Positions 1 through 9,693 of a stretch of 64,000 nt of DNA are shown here, piece after piece. The stretch spans positions 1-64,000 of the forward strand of contig CATLHF010000006.1 of assembly GCA_949948835.1 (NCBI GenBank). Reading direction: 5' to 3'. The position numbers and the translations under genes are program-made. The notes beneath the pieces were generated by a model, which saw only the letters and a list, made by a program, of their open reading frames with translations, ran no database searches and had not been told where the DNA came from. The first letter of the stretch is position 1; every line of letters starts with the position of its first letter. The DNA is from an uncultured Clostridia bacterium (GTDB taxonomy: Bacteria > Bacillota > Clostridia > TANB77 > CAG-508).

Positions 1-1070
1 TGTTCCAACTGGTAAATGTATATCCCTCACGAGTAAATTCATTTGTTGAAACTTTTACAGTTTCGTAAACTTTCCCATTTGTGTCTTCCATTGTTCCAGT
101 TCCACCATTTGCTTTGTAGGTTAAAACGTCATCGTCTGCTTCCCACTGTGCGTACAGAGTGTCTGTTTCCGGCGTTAACGTATAGTCGCTACCTTCTTCA
201 TAACTATCTCCTGTTCCGTTTGCTTTGGTGTTCCAACCAGTAAATGTATAACCTGAACGAGTAAACTCGTTTTTAGAAACCTTAATGGTCTCAAAAACTT
301 TACCGTTTGTGTCTTCCATTGTTCCGGTCCCACCATTTGCTTTGTAGGTTAAAACGTCATCGTTTACTTCCCACTGTGCGTACAAAGTGTCTGTTTCAGG
401 TGTTAACGTATAGTCGCTACCTTCTTCATAACTATCTCCTGTTCCGTTTGCTTTGGTGTTCCAACTGGTAAATGTATAACCCAAACGAATAAATTGGTTT
501 TTAGAAACTTTTACAGTTTCATCAACTTTACCGTTTGTGTCTTCCATTGTTCCAGTTCCACCATTTGCTTTGTAGGTTAAAACGTCATCGTCTGCTTCCC
601 ACTGTGCGTACAGAGTGTCAGTTTCCGGTGTTAACGTATAGTCGCTACCTTCTTTATAACTATCTCCTGTGCCATCTGCTTTAGTGTTCCAACCAGTAAA
701 TGTATAACCCAAACGAATAAATTCGTTTTCTGAAACCTTAACAGTTTCATCAACTTTCCCGTCTGTGTCTTCCATTGTTCCAGTTCCACCATTTGCTTTG
801 TAGGTTAAAACATCGTTGTTTGCTTCCCACTGTGCGTACAGAGTGTCAGTTTCCGGCGTCAACTTATAGTCGCTACCTTCTTCATAACTATCTCCTGTGC
901 CATCTGCTTTGGTGTTCCAACCAGTAAATGTATAACCCAAACGAATAAATTTATTTTCTGAAACTTTTATAGTTTCGTAAACTTTACCGTCTGTGTCTTC
1001 CATTGTTCCAGTTCCACCATTTGCTTTGTAGGTTAAAACGTCATCTACACCTCGCCACTGTGCATACAAT
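1..1070. repeat. 228-bp tandem repeats (76-codon InlB units)
   Basis: Near-identical units begin at 1, 229, 457, 685 and 913, an exact 228-bp period (76 codons). Each starts with the complement of the Gly-Tyr-Thr-Phe-Thr-x-Trp-Asn motif. The last copy diverges near 1045-1070. Copies differ by only a few bases, so recent expansion or gene conversion is likely. The array continues beyond the left edge. Confidence 0.95.
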
Positions 1071-4000
1071 ATTGCTGCCTTGCCATCTGTATTGTTTATT
1101 GCAATGACTTCTCTAGGATAGAACGATTCGCCAGAACCATCCGCCTCCGTATTCCATTTTACAAATTCATAATAAGGCTTAGCTACAAAATTCACATCTG
1201 CATCACTCGGACTCTTTGTAAATGTGATATCGTTATTCATAGGTGCTGCTTCAAATGTAACTACCTTGCCATTATGTCCATTTGGATCATAGGTTATAGT
1301 TACTATTTTAGAGCCATCCTCATATTGTGCAACTAACGTAATTACACCATTTTCATCAGCATCATCCTCGTTAATGGCAAACGTCCCTGTTTTGTAGAGC
1401 TTGCTGTTATTACCGATCTTCCAACCAATGAACTTCTTACTTATATCAGTAATAGTTGGTACTCCAACAATAATAGCTCTTGCTCCATCTAAGTAATTGT
1501 TCAAATCCTGCTTAGTGAAACTACCGAACTCTCCTGCATCATACTTTACAGTATATGTTTTTTCGTTCATCCAAGTAGCTATAAGTTCTGTGTCTTCATA
1601 AATCTTACTGTGGAAATCAAATACTGTTCCAGTAGATGTCTTCCACCCCACAAATCTATAACCATCTTTTTCAGGATCTGCTGGACGTTCAACGGTATCA
1701 CCAGACATAACAATTACAGAATCTTTTGGTTCTCCGTTGTAATAATTGAAAGTTACTTTGTATCTTGCTGTTGCATCTTCCCATTTTGCATAAAGCATTA
1801 AGTCCGTTTTAGGCATGCGTGCTGTACTAAAATCGACGCTTTCACCCTCAGATGTAGTCCACCCTTTAAATATATATGTTTTTCCGTCCGCCTCTTTTAA
1901 TGTTTCGTCAATCACATATCCTTCGGGCTCATAATCAGCTAACTTCTCTTCATATTTGAGAGCATAACTCTTTAAACTACTATCATCAAACTTGAGTTTA
2001 TTAGAATCTCTCATATAATAAAAATTATATTCTACATTTGGTTGCAGTGTTGTAACTAGCTGACCATTAATATATGCAAGTTGATTAACTGCTCCTGTTT
2101 CTCTATTCTTTACAAGTTTAATTACAGCCTGCCCATTAGAATTAAAATTCATCTTCATGGTAGTAGTTGTAGAAAAAGTTGTAGCTACATTTCTTAAATA
2201 GTACTTGATGCCTCCTTCTTCAATTATTTCTGCTCCTTCAGGTGTTGTTTCATCGTCTAAATATTCTAAATAGACATAATAGGTATATTTATTATTTGAT
2301 GAAATTGTATACCTTTTAAAAATCACTTCTTTAGAATTGTTTTTATATGGTAATAAATTGGTCCTGTATAGAGAAGCAGAAGTTACAGTAAAATTAAAAG
2401 TATTATTATTTAATATATCCATATCTGAAGTTTTGTTTGAGCTTATATTAGCTCTTATCCATCCTCCTGAACCTTCATCTATAGAGCCTCCATATGTCTT
2501 CATTTTGTCCCGATATTTACTTATAATGTTTTCGCCATATTTTATGTCTGATAAAGTAAAATATTTTACTGTCTGATTACTATTCCAAAATGCTATGGTG
2601 AATCTATGTCTTGAAAAATACACATTATAAGTTGTTGTACCATCTCCTTTTACAATACATTCTTCTGCATTTGTTTTTTTGGTATCAATATCAAAACAAG
2701 CTATATCTTTCTCTTTTACAACGATATTACTAAACATACTGGCTGTAAGCTTTGTTCCTGCTGATGCTGTTCTATCAAGTATTTGGTTTACTGTATATTC
2801 ATTATTATCTTTATTTTCTGTCCATACCACTACTCGATATTTTACTACATCTGCTTTCCAACCTGCATAGATAGTAGTTGCCTCAGTAACACTTTTTGAG
2901 AAATCAAATTTGGTAGTAAGTGTATTAGATGTATACCACCCTAAAAAAGTGTAACCTACACGCTCAGGTGCTTCAGGTTCTTTTACTGTTTCATTTTGCA
3001 TTATGAACACTGGCTCAGTATAAGAACCACCATTAGTATTAAACCGAACCCAAATACCCTCTTTGAATATTGGAAGCAGTTCTACATCTTTTCCTGATAC
3101 AGTTACTTTTTCTACCTTTTCCTTACTCTCATCTTCTGCATTGTACCATCCGTCAAACATATGGATGTCATCGTTGACAAGGATTTGGTCTTTAGTAGAA
3201 ACTGTTTCACCATCTTTTACAGTTATAATCTGAAGAATAGAAGATTTATCATCACTTGTATAGAAAGTTACTTTAAAAAAGTCTTCAAAGTGTGCATCTA
3301 CATAGATGTACTTATCTTCACCTTCTTCAACTGTAATGACATTACCAAATGTCATATCTTCTGTTTCACCTCTAATACGCCATCCAGTAAATTCTTTGTT
3401 TTCACCTAATTCAGGCACAGAAGGCTCTAGTAATGTATCCCCGTTTTTGATGATTTGTGTATCTACATGAGTATTTCCCACATAGAACATGTAAAAGTAT
3501 CTTGCTTCCTTTTTTACTTCTTCATCCTGATACTCTGAACCAATAATAGCATACACAGAAAAACAACTTGCATCAAGCGAAGCACTATTTGCGCTTGCAT
3601 CTGCTACGATTTCTGCATCGCTACCATCAAAATGGACAACCTTATGGTTGTCGCCTTCTACGGTTCTTTCTGCTCTCATATTCACTCGTACCGAACCATC
3701 CTCAGGCTGAATTTCTACGCCGTCACATACAAAGCTAATGTCCACTGCTATAACATCAACAACCTCTTCGGAATCGTCCGTAAGGTTGTTTGCAGCTTCT
3801 TTTATCTGCTCGGTAACATATGAAGATACAGATGAAACTATCATTTCTGTTCCTTCAGGAAAAACGCCTTCATCTACACTTGCTTCTACTGTAACAAAAG
3901 AAATGCATTTTGGTCCAAAACTTTGAGCTGGATATGAAGATTCTTCTTCCGATTTCTCTTCCGATTCCTCCTCAGATTCTTCTTCAGACTTCTCTTCCGA

Positions 4001-4438
4001 TTCCTCCTCAGATTCTTCTTCAGACTTCTCTTCCGATTCCTCCTCAGACTCCTCTTCAGACTCCTCTTCAGATTCCTCTTCCGATTCTTCCCCAGATTCC
4101 TCTTCAGACTCCTCTTCCGATTCTTCCCCAGATTCCTCTTCAGACTCCTCTTCCGATTCTTCCTCAGATTCCTCTTCAGACTCCTCTTCCGATTCTTCCT
4201 CAGATTCCTCTTCAGACTCCTCTTCCGATTCTTCCTCAGATTCCTCTTCAGACTCCTCTTCCGATTCTTCCCCAGATTCTTCTTCAGATTCTACTGCATC
4301 TGAAAAAGTATCTTCTGTTAAAACCTCAAGTTCTTCTGCAAAACTTACATGTGGCATCGAAATGATGTTAGTAACAACCATCGACGCTGTCAGTACAATT
4401 GTTAACAATTGCCTACTAATCCGTTTCTTTTTCTCCAT
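1..4438 (-). CDS. InlB-repeat surface protein, N-terminal 1,479 codons (3' end outside window)
   Basis: Secreted, repeat-rich cell-surface protein. The gene runs off the left edge, so its anchor is unseen. The start ATG at 4438 follows an AAGGAGGA ribosome site. Residues 1-35 form a signal peptide (MEKKKRISRQ, then a hydrophobic run ending VSFAEE). Residues about 51-166 are an almost pure S-E-E-E tetrapeptide stalk. A region to about residue 1120 holds several divergent InlB B-repeat/Flg_new units (GYTFLGWYTS, GYRFVGWKTS). It is followed by near-identical 76-residue units of the same fold (GYTFTGWN ... TLYAQWE). Such proteins are usually adhesins in gut Firmicutes; that role is inference. The frame is open throughout and agrees at both ends. 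Three in-frame CGG codons (2510, 3044, 4421) must be read as Arg, unlike CGG in the housekeeping genes here, which fits recent acquisition. Confidence 0.9.
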   Translation of the reverse strand, partial: MEKKKRISRQLLTIVLTASMVVTNIISMPHVSFAEELEVLTEDTFSDAVESEEESGEESEEESEEESEEESEEESEEESEEESEEESEEESEEESEEESEEESGEESEEESEEESGEESEEESEEESEEESEEESEEKSEEESEEESEEKSEEESEEESEEKSEEESSYPAQSFGPKCISFVTVEASVDEGVFPEGTEMIVSSVSSYVTEQIKEAANNLTDDSEEVVDVIAVDISFVCDGVEIQPEDGSVRVNMRAERTVEGDNHKVVHFDGSDAEIVADASANSASLDASCFSVYAIIGSEYQDEEVKKEARYFYMFYVGNTHVDTQIIKNGDTLLEPSVPELGENKEFTGWRIRGETEDMTFGNVITVEEGEDKYIYVDAHFEDFFKVTFYTSDDKSSILQIITVKDGETVSTKDQILVNDDIHMFDGWYNAEDESKEKVEKVTVSGKDVELLPIFKEGIWVRFNTNGGSYTEPVFIMQNETVKEPEAPERVGYTFLGWYTSNTLTTKFDFSKSVTEATTIYAGWKADVVKYRVVVWTENKDNNEYTVNQILDRTASAGTKLTASMFSNIVVKEKDIACFDIDTKKTNAEECIVKGDGTTTYNVYFSRHRFTIAFWNSNQTVKYFTLSDIKYGENIISKYRDKMKTYGGSIDEGSGGWIRANISSNKTSDMDILNNNTFNFTVTSASLYRTNLLPYKNNSKEVIFKRYTISSNNKYTYYVYLEYLDDETTPEGAEIIEEGGIKYYLRNVATTFSTTTTMKMNFNSNGQAVIKLVKNRETGAVNQLAYINGQLVTTLQPNVEYNFYYMRDSNKLKFDDSSLKSYALKYEEKLADYEPEGYVIDETLKEADGKTYIFKGWTTSEGESVDFSTARMPKTDLMLYAKWEDATARYKVTFNYYNGEPKDSVIVMSGDTVERPADPEKDGYRFVGWKTSTGTVFDFHSKIYEDTELIATWMNEKTYTVKYDAGEFGSFTKQDLNNYLDGARAIIVGVPTITDISKKFIGWKIGNNSKLYKTGTFAINEDDADENGVITLVAQYEDGSKIVTITYDPNGHNGKVVTFEAAPMNNDITFTKSPSDADVNFVAKPYYEFVKWNTEADGSGESFYPREVIAINNTDGKAAILYAQWRGVDDVLTYKANGGTGTMEDTDGKVYETIKVSENKFIRLGYTFTGWNTKADGTGDSYEEGSDYKLTPETDTLYAQWEANNDVLTYKANGGTGTMEDTDGKVDETVKVSENEFIRLGYTFTGWNTKADGTGDSYKEGSDYTLTPETDTLYAQWEADDDVLTYKANGGTGTMEDTNGKVDETVKVSKNQFIRLGYTFTSWNTKANGTGDSYEEGSDYTLTPETDTLYAQWEVNDDVLTYKANGGTGTMEDTNGKVFETIKVSKNEFTRSGYTFTGWNTKANGTGDSYEEGSDYTLTPETDTLYAQWEADDDVLTYKANGGTGTMEDTNGKVYETVKVSTNEFTREGYTFTSWN
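3939..4286 (-). repeat. 12-bp repeats encoding a Ser-Glu-Glu-Glu stalk
   Basis: Twenty-nine consecutive 12-bp units encode S-E-E-E, with occasional Lys or Gly. Many are organised into a 36-bp higher-order unit repeated about six times. The result is a strongly acidic, probably extended spacer directly after the signal peptide. Confidence 0.9.
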
Positions 4439-4912
4439 TATTTTTTCCTCCTTATAAAGTAAAAGAATTATAAAATTTTCAATGTACTTAACTAATAAAA
4501 ATAATTCCTATTAGTTAAAAAATACTTTATGTTAATATTTTATCATAATTGATAGTATAAATCAAGTTAACTATAGATTTACTATAATTATAGTATGTGT
4601 CTGAATTCTTTATGAATATCAGCTTTCATTATGAAACATATTTACCTTCAAATAAAGAAAAAATATGGTTAGAAAAATTAAAAACTTATATAAATAAGTT
4701 TTTTAAAACAAGTTTATGATATAAAAAATAGATTCATATCTCAAGCATCACATAAGAACCGATAAACACTGTTAAATACGATATATTATAGTGTCACCGA
4801 AAAGATGCGAGTTAGAACCTATTTTTGTATATTATAAACTTGGTATTTTCACTCATTACATTTATTTATATAAAAAACTAATACTTTCTTTCTACTCATT
4901 ATATCACTATTT
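4439..4912. other. Intergenic region between surface-protein gene and spo0A
   Basis: No gene seen. It holds the surface-protein promoter (4537-4565) and a 10-bp-stem hairpin at 4488-4518 (TTAACTAATA paired with TATTAGTTAA) that would lie in the 5' leader of that gene. I see no convincing terminator for spo0A. Confidence 0.6.
4537..4565 (-). promoter_or_regulatory. Sigma-A promoter of the surface-protein gene
   Basis: On the minus strand TTGATT, 17-bp spacer, TAAAAT. The predicted start lies roughly 90 bases upstream of the ATG at 4438, leaving a leader that contains the 4488-4518 hairpin. Confidence 0.65.
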
Positions 4913-5734
4913 TTATGCACTCTTTAATTCTAGTCTTAATTTATCAGCTATCATTGCGATAAACTCTGAATTTGTTGGCTTTCCTTTTGCCGCAGATACA
5001 GTATAGCCAAAAATACTTTCTACAGCTTCTTGTTGACCTCTACCCCATGCAACTTCAATCGCATGGCGAATTGCTCTTTCTACTCTTGACGGAGTAGTAC
5101 GGAATTTCTCTGCAATTTCTGGATATAATTGTTTTGTAATTTGATTAATTACATCTATGTCATTTACTACTAGTATTATAGCTTCTCTTAAGTATTGGTA
5201 TCCTTTTATGTGCGCAGGAACTCCTACTTCATGAATGACATTAGTTACTAATGCTTCTAAATTTTCTTCACTCTTTTTATTTGCTTCTGGTATTTCAATA
5301 TATGGTGCTTTTATTTCTCTTGAAACCATTGTTACATTTTTAAATTGGGATGGTTGGTAATTTCTTAGATCTTTAATTCGTTTTAATAGTAGTTTTATAT
5401 CAAATGGTTTTACTACATAATATTCTGCTCCTAAATCGATTGCTCTTTGTGTAATTTTATCTTGTCCTACGGCTGATAGCATAATACAAACAGGTGGCTT
5501 TCTCAAATTTGTACTTTGAACTTTTTCTAACACTCCTATTCCATCTAAGTGTGGCATAATTACATCTAGTAAAACAATGTCTGGTTGTGTGGAACAAATC
5601 ATATCATATGCTTCATTTCCATCACGCGCCATTGCTATAACCTCCATATCTTCTTCTCGTTCAACATATCCTGCCAAATTGTTAGCAAATTCACTATTAT
5701 CATCTGCTATTAATACTGTAATCTTTTCTTTCAC
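4913..5734 (-). CDS. spo0A: Stage 0 sporulation protein A (Spo0A)
   Basis: Master response regulator of sporulation. The 273-residue length is typical. An N-terminal receiver domain (about 1-125) shows the acidic pair D11-D12, the phospho-acceptor D57 in [13 protein letters not shown] and a Lys in VVKPFD. The C-terminal DNA-binding domain carries the near-invariant recognition-helix block [15 protein letters not shown] and the FGYTVS motif. Phosphorylated Spo0A binds 0A boxes to switch on sporulation genes. The usual Clostridia neighbour spoIVB is absent from this window; the upstream gene is a YigZ-type protein. The organism is therefore very probably a spore former. No in-frame CGG codon. 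Confidence 0.97.
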   Translation of the reverse strand: MKEKITVLIADDNSEFANNLAGYVEREEDMEVIAMARDGNEAYDMICSTQPDIVLLDVIMPHLDGIGVLEKVQSTNLRKPPVCIMLSAVGQDKITQRAIDLGAEYYVVKPFDIKLLLKRIKDLRNYQPSQFKNVTMVSREIKAPYIEIPEANKKSEENLEALVTNVIHEVGVPAHIKGYQYLREAIILVVNDIDVINQITKQLYPEIAEKFRTTPSRVERAIRHAIEVAWGRGQQEAVESIFGYTVSAAKGKPTNSEFIAMIADKLRLELKSA

Positions 5735-5869
5735 TTTAATTCCTCCTAATAATTTAAAAATTGTAAAAATTTTACATTCCGAATTATATTATTTATTAAA
5801 ATGAATTGCAATACTTTTCTGGAAATTTTTTCAAATTTCTTTGAATACTATTGATATGTCAATGTTTAT

Positions 5870-6488
5870 TTATATGTATTTTTCTTCCATTTTGTCTATT
5901 TTTGTCACTTTAAGATTAAAACTGTCAATTTCATTTTTCATTTTTTCGAGTTTTTCATTGCTAATTTCTATCCAAAAAATAACATTATCTGAATACTCTT
6001 CTTTTATGATAGAAATCTCATGTTTTCTACAATAATATTTGAAATTTTCTACTTCACTATATTCTACTATCAGTTTTACTTCTTTTCCGATTTGTTTTAA
6101 AATGAGCTCTGCATTTTCTATTGCTAGTTTTGTTGCTCCTGCATATGCTCTTACTAGTCCTCCTGTTCCAAGTAAAATACCGCCAAAATATCTGGTTACC
6201 ACAATTAACACATTACAAAGTGATTTTCCTCTAAGTAATTCTAGCATTGGTAGACCGGCCGTTCCGAGAAGGTTCTCCGTCGTCACTACATCGTTCTAGC
6301 TTTTTTCCCTCTTCATCAAAGGTAATATATGCAAAGCAATGATGTTTAGCATCATAATACTTCTTTTTGATTTCTGTTATTCTTTTCTCTGCTTCTTCTT
6401 TACTGTTAATATATATTAGATCAGCAATAAATTTGGATTTCTTTTCTATTAATTCTTCTGTTATATTTTCTTTAATTGTATAAAACAT
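5870..6488 (-). CDS. YigZ/IMPACT (UPF0029) family protein, read through a CGG +1 site
   Basis: Family of small proteins related to the yeast translation regulator IMPACT/YIH1; the bacterial role is poorly defined. The N-terminal frame gives KKSKFIADL and CFAYITFDEEGKKLERCSDDG, then CGG. The C-terminal frame gives GTAGLPMLELL, VVTRYFGGILLGTGGLVRAY and a ferredoxin-like tail. Skipping the C of the CGG at 6264-6266 joins them as DDGEPSGTAGLPMLE, the family's conserved signature, for a 205-residue protein of normal size. Without the skip both halves would be useless fragments. Downstream neighbour is spo0A. The start ATG at 6488 has only a weak upstream purine stretch. Confidence 0.88.
6264..6266 (-). 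other. CGG +1 recoding site 1 (YigZ-type gene)
   Basis: Minus strand TCT-C-GGA-ACG. The zero-frame codon is CGG. Skipping C gives GGA (Gly) of the conserved EPSGTAG motif. Confidence 0.8.
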
Positions 6489-6505
6489 GATTGCTCCCTT
6501 TCTTA

Positions 6506-7774
6506 TTATGAATTCCTTCCTGCTGTGTATCCTGTTGAATAAGCAATTTGTAGATTAAAGCCTCCTGTATAGGCATCTACATCTAAAATCTCTCCTGCAA
6601 AGTATAGTCCCTTTATTATTTTAGATTCCATAGTAGAGGAATTTACTTCTTTTATATCAACTCCACCTGCTGTTATAATTGCCTCTTCAATATCTCCAAA
6701 ATTTTTAATAGTAAGAGTAAATTTTTTTAGTAATTGAACTAGCGTATGTCTTTCTTCTTTTGTAACTTCATTTACTCTTTTTTCTTCTGGAATGTTAGAT
6801 AACCTAATAACTGGTTCTATCATTTTCTTTGGTAACAATTCATCTAAACTATTCTTAAATTGCTTATTTTTAAATTCAGTAAAATCTTTTATCATTCTTC
6901 TGTCTAATACTTCTTCTGATAATGCTGGTTTTAAATCTATTTGTAGTACTATTTTATCTTCTTGTAAGAGTCTATCAATTTGTTTTAATCTTAATAAATG
7001 TGCAGATGCACTTAATATGGTTGGCCCTGATATTCCAAGTTTCGTAAATACCATTTCTCCAAAATCTTCATAGATTACTTTTTTATTTTCGCAATTTACA
7101 AATTTAATTTCTACATTTCGCAAGCTAAGTCCTTCTAGGCTCTGGCATAATTTCTTTTCTTTGCAAATAAGTGGTACTAACGATGGCTTAATTTCAGTAA
7201 TATGATGTCCTAGTTTTTTTGCTAATATATACCCATCACCTGTTGAACCAGTTTTCGAGTAGCTTTTTCCTCCTGTTGCTACAATCACTTTACCAGCTGT
7301 TATAAACTCCATATTATTGGTTTTTGTATTTTTGTAAGTCATACCAATAACATTTTCGTTCTCTGTTTTAATATCAACAACTTCTGCATTTGTTCTTATT
7401 TCTACTTTACATTGTTTTAGTTCTTTTAGTAACGCGTTTAAAACATCAAGTGAACGGTCTGATTCTGGAAAAATACGATTTCCCCTTTCATTTTTTACTT
7501 TCACTCCATGTTTTTTTAGTATTTCGATAATATCAAGATTTGTAAAATTAGAAAATGCACTATATAAAAACCTACCATTACCAGGTACATTAGAAATAAA
7601 CTCAGATATGTCTAAATTACTTGTAATGTTGCATCTGCCTTTTCCAGTAATTAATAGCTTCTTCCCGCATTTTTCCATTTTTTCTAAAATGATAACTTCA
7701 TTGTTTTGTTTACTTGCACTAATTGCTGCAAGCATTCCTGCTGGCCCTCCACCAATGACTACTACTTTCATCAC
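6506..7774 (-). CDS. NAD(P)/FAD-dependent oxidoreductase, HI0933/YhiN (BaiN-like) family
   Basis: Flavoprotein of 422 residues, the usual family length. The N-terminal dinucleotide fold shows GGGPAGMLAAISA, followed by the family block EKCGKKLLITGKGRCNIT, and the C-terminal FAD contact is GGVDIKEV plus YTGGFNLQIAYSTG. Family members are putative flavin-dependent reductases related to BaiN; the substrate cannot be told from sequence. The two Met codons at the start (MMKVVV) make the exact start ambiguous by one codon. It lies between the YigZ-type gene and a P-loop kinase-like gene on the same strand. It contains no in-frame CGG. Confidence 0.9.
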   Translation of the reverse strand: MMKVVVIGGGPAGMLAAISASKQNNEVIILEKMEKCGKKLLITGKGRCNITSNLDISEFISNVPGNGRFLYSAFSNFTNLDIIEILKKHGVKVKNERGNRIFPESDRSLDVLNALLKELKQCKVEIRTNAEVVDIKTENENVIGMTYKNTKTNNMEFITAGKVIVATGGKSYSKTGSTGDGYILAKKLGHHITEIKPSLVPLICKEKKLCQSLEGLSLRNVEIKFVNCENKKVIYEDFGEMVFTKLGISGPTILSASAHLLRLKQIDRLLQEDKIVLQIDLKPALSEEVLDRRMIKDFTEFKNKQFKNSLDELLPKKMIEPVIRLSNIPEEKRVNEVTKEERHTLVQLLKKFTLTIKNFGDIEEAIITAGGVDIKEVNSSTMESKIIKGLYFAGEILDVDAYTGGFNLQIAYSTGYTAGRNS

Positions 7775-7811
7775 TTAATTTCCTCACTTTTATTTGTTTT
7801 CATGTTTCATG

Positions 7812-8372
7812 CTAATCTATATTTTTTTCAATATCCTTCATAATTTCATCTAGTACTTTATCTCTATTTTTAGCTGTATCATAAAATTTTAATCCATATA
7901 TTTTACATTCTTCTTTTATTGCTTTTGCTTTTTCAATTGACCTCTCACAATATTTTAAACGTTCTTCATCGTTCATCTCATTTGTCCAATCTTTATCCGT
8001 ATCATTATCTTTCATATTTTTAGCCATTTCTTCTGGAGTAATATCAACTTGTGCCAAACAATATATTAGATTGTTTCGATTATCATATAATTCTTTACAA
8101 TCTTTTACATGCATTTCACAGCCTTCCATTACATAACCATATTTATTTCTTGGCTGTCTTGAATTTCTTTCTAAGTATGTTTTACAAAATAACTGAAATT
8201 CTTTGCTGTTTATTGCTGTATACGATTTAATGTTTAATTCGGGAAACACATCTTTAAAACTACCTCTAATCGTATCTGTTCTTATTATTTGATAATGATA
8301 TTTATCTACTATCCTATTTGCTAAAGTAGATTTACCTGCTCTTGGTCTTCCTATTATTATAATATTTTTCAT
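7812..8372 (-). CDS. P-loop NTPase, adenylate-kinase-like
   Basis: A 186-residue nucleoside-kinase-fold protein with the Walker A loop GRPRAGKSTLANRI at residues 7-20 and a LID-like region rich in charged residues after residue 120 (DNDTDKDWTNEMNDEER). It resembles small AAA/shikimate-kinase-like proteins often annotated as AAA family ATPases; the substrate is unknown. It starts 12 bp after the PLP lyase gene stop, so the two are probably co-transcribed. No signal peptide or membrane segment. The kinase activity is inference from the fold. Confidence 0.75.
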   Translation of the reverse strand: MKNIIIIGRPRAGKSTLANRIVDKYHYQIIRTDTIRGSFKDVFPELNIKSYTAINSKEFQLFCKTYLERNSRQPRNKYGYVMEGCEMHVKDCKELYDNRNNLIYCLAQVDITPEEMAKNMKDNDTDKDWTNEMNDEERLKYCERSIEKAKAIKEECKIYGLKFYDTAKNRDKVLDEIMKDIEKNID

Positions 8373-8384
8373 ATATTGTTACCT

Positions 8385-9632
8385 CTATTTTTCCATATTA
8401 CTAATTGCTTTTAATACTCCTAATTTTCCATATTCATAGGTAAGTCCACCTTGCATAAATGCGACATATGGGGGACGTATTGGTGCATCACAAGAAAGTT
8501 CTATTGATGAACCTTGTGTAAAAGCTCCTGCTGCCATAATTACTTGGTCCATATATCCTGGCATGTCCCATGGTTCTGGAATAGAATTCGAATCTACTGG
8601 TGAACCCATTTGAATTCCTTGGCAGTATTTGATTAAATCTTCTTTGTTGCCAAATTCAATGGTTTGTACAATATCTGCTCTTTTCTCATTATATTTTGGT
8701 GATGGGTTGTATCCTAGTTTTTCTAACATTCTGCTTGCAAGCACAGCAGTTTTTAAACTACTTGCTACGACACTTGGTGCAAAAAATAGTCCTTGTAAAA
8801 TTTGTTTATTCATTCCTAAGGTTGGTCCTACTTCCTTTCCAAGCCCTGGTGAAGTTAATCTTTCAGCTGCAAGTTCTACTAAATCTTTTCTTCCTGCTAT
8901 GTATGCTCCATTTGGTGCAATTCCTCCACCTAAGTTTTTAATTAAAGACCCTACCATTACATCTGCTCCTACTTGCAATGGTTCTTTTGTTCCTACAAAT
9001 TCACAGTAACAATTGTCTATCATAATAATAATGTTAGAATCAATTTCTTTAATGACTTTAATAACTTCTTCTAATTTGTCTATTGTTATACTACTTCTTA
9101 AGCTGTATCCTCTTGAACGTTGTATTTCAATTAATTTTATATTTCCTTTGCTTACTCTTTCTTTAATCGTCGCTATATCAAATTCATCCTTTACTAAATC
9201 AATTTGCTCATACTTAACACCAAATGCTTTTAAGGAACTTGCATTTTCTTCTATTCCTATCACAGAATCCAAGGTATCATATGGTTTACCAGATACACTA
9301 AGCATCGTATCTCCTGGCCTTAAAAATGCAAATAATGCAACCGTTAATGCATGTGTTCCTGAAATGAATTGTCCACGAACTAAACTATCTTCCGCTCCAA
9401 GTACTTTAGCAAATATCTTCTCTATTGCGTCTCTTCCAACATCACCATATCCATATCCAGTTGTACTGTTAAAATGCATGTCAGAAATATGATTTTCCTG
9501 AAAAGCTTGTAATACCTTTAAACTATTTTTCTCACATGTTTTATCAATTTCTTCGAAAATAGGTCTAATTTCTTTTTCTACTTCATTTGCTAAGCCAATA
9601 ATATTTTCTTTTACTCCAAATTCTTGATACAT
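8385..9632 (-). CDS. Methionine gamma-lyase/aluminium-resistance family PLP enzyme (YnbB-like)
   Basis: A 415-residue pyridoxal-phosphate protein of the Met_gamma_lyase (PF06838) family. Recognisable blocks are GYGYGDVGRDAIEKIF, GQFISGTHALTVALFAFLRPG (PLP phosphate region), IDNCYCEFVGTKEPLQVGAD and GSLIKNLGGGIAPNGAYIAG. The last contains the Schiff-base lysine in SLIKN. Its length matches the family. Related enzymes cleave sulfur amino acids, but the physiological substrate of this subfamily is not settled. The start at 9632 is preceded by AAAGGAG. It heads a probable transcription unit with the P-loop gene. Confidence 0.9.
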   Translation of the reverse strand: MYQEFGVKENIIGLANEVEKEIRPIFEEIDKTCEKNSLKVLQAFQENHISDMHFNSTTGYGYGDVGRDAIEKIFAKVLGAEDSLVRGQFISGTHALTVALFAFLRPGDTMLSVSGKPYDTLDSVIGIEENASSLKAFGVKYEQIDLVKDEFDIATIKERVSKGNIKLIEIQRSRGYSLRSSITIDKLEEVIKVIKEIDSNIIIMIDNCYCEFVGTKEPLQVGADVMVGSLIKNLGGGIAPNGAYIAGRKDLVELAAERLTSPGLGKEVGPTLGMNKQILQGLFFAPSVVASSLKTAVLASRMLEKLGYNPSPKYNEKRADIVQTIEFGNKEDLIKYCQGIQMGSPVDSNSIPEPWDMPGYMDQVIMAAGAFTQGSSIELSCDAPIRPPYVAFMQGGLTYEYGKLGVLKAISNMEK

Positions 9633-9660
9633 CTTTTATTCTCCTTTAATTTTATTTTAT

Positions 9661-9690
9661 CAAGGCACGGAAACGTTTAGCCGTGCCTTC
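9661..9690. terminator. Hairpin downstream of the WG-repeat gene
   Basis: Perfect stem AAGGCACGG / CCGTGCCTT around a short loop, just after the WG-repeat gene stop. The flanking T-runs are weak, so it may be an inefficient terminator or an attenuating hairpin. Confidence 0.5.
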
Positions 9691-9693
9691 ATC

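Noticed and set aside
1..1070. The 228-bp repeats as a CRISPR array
   Set aside because: They are long in-frame protein repeats without spacers. No CRISPR array or cas gene was seen in the window.
3910..4365. Plus-strand ORF rich in Leu, Pro and Gln
   Set aside because: It is the complement of the S-E-E-E repeat in the surface-protein gene and has no ribosome site.
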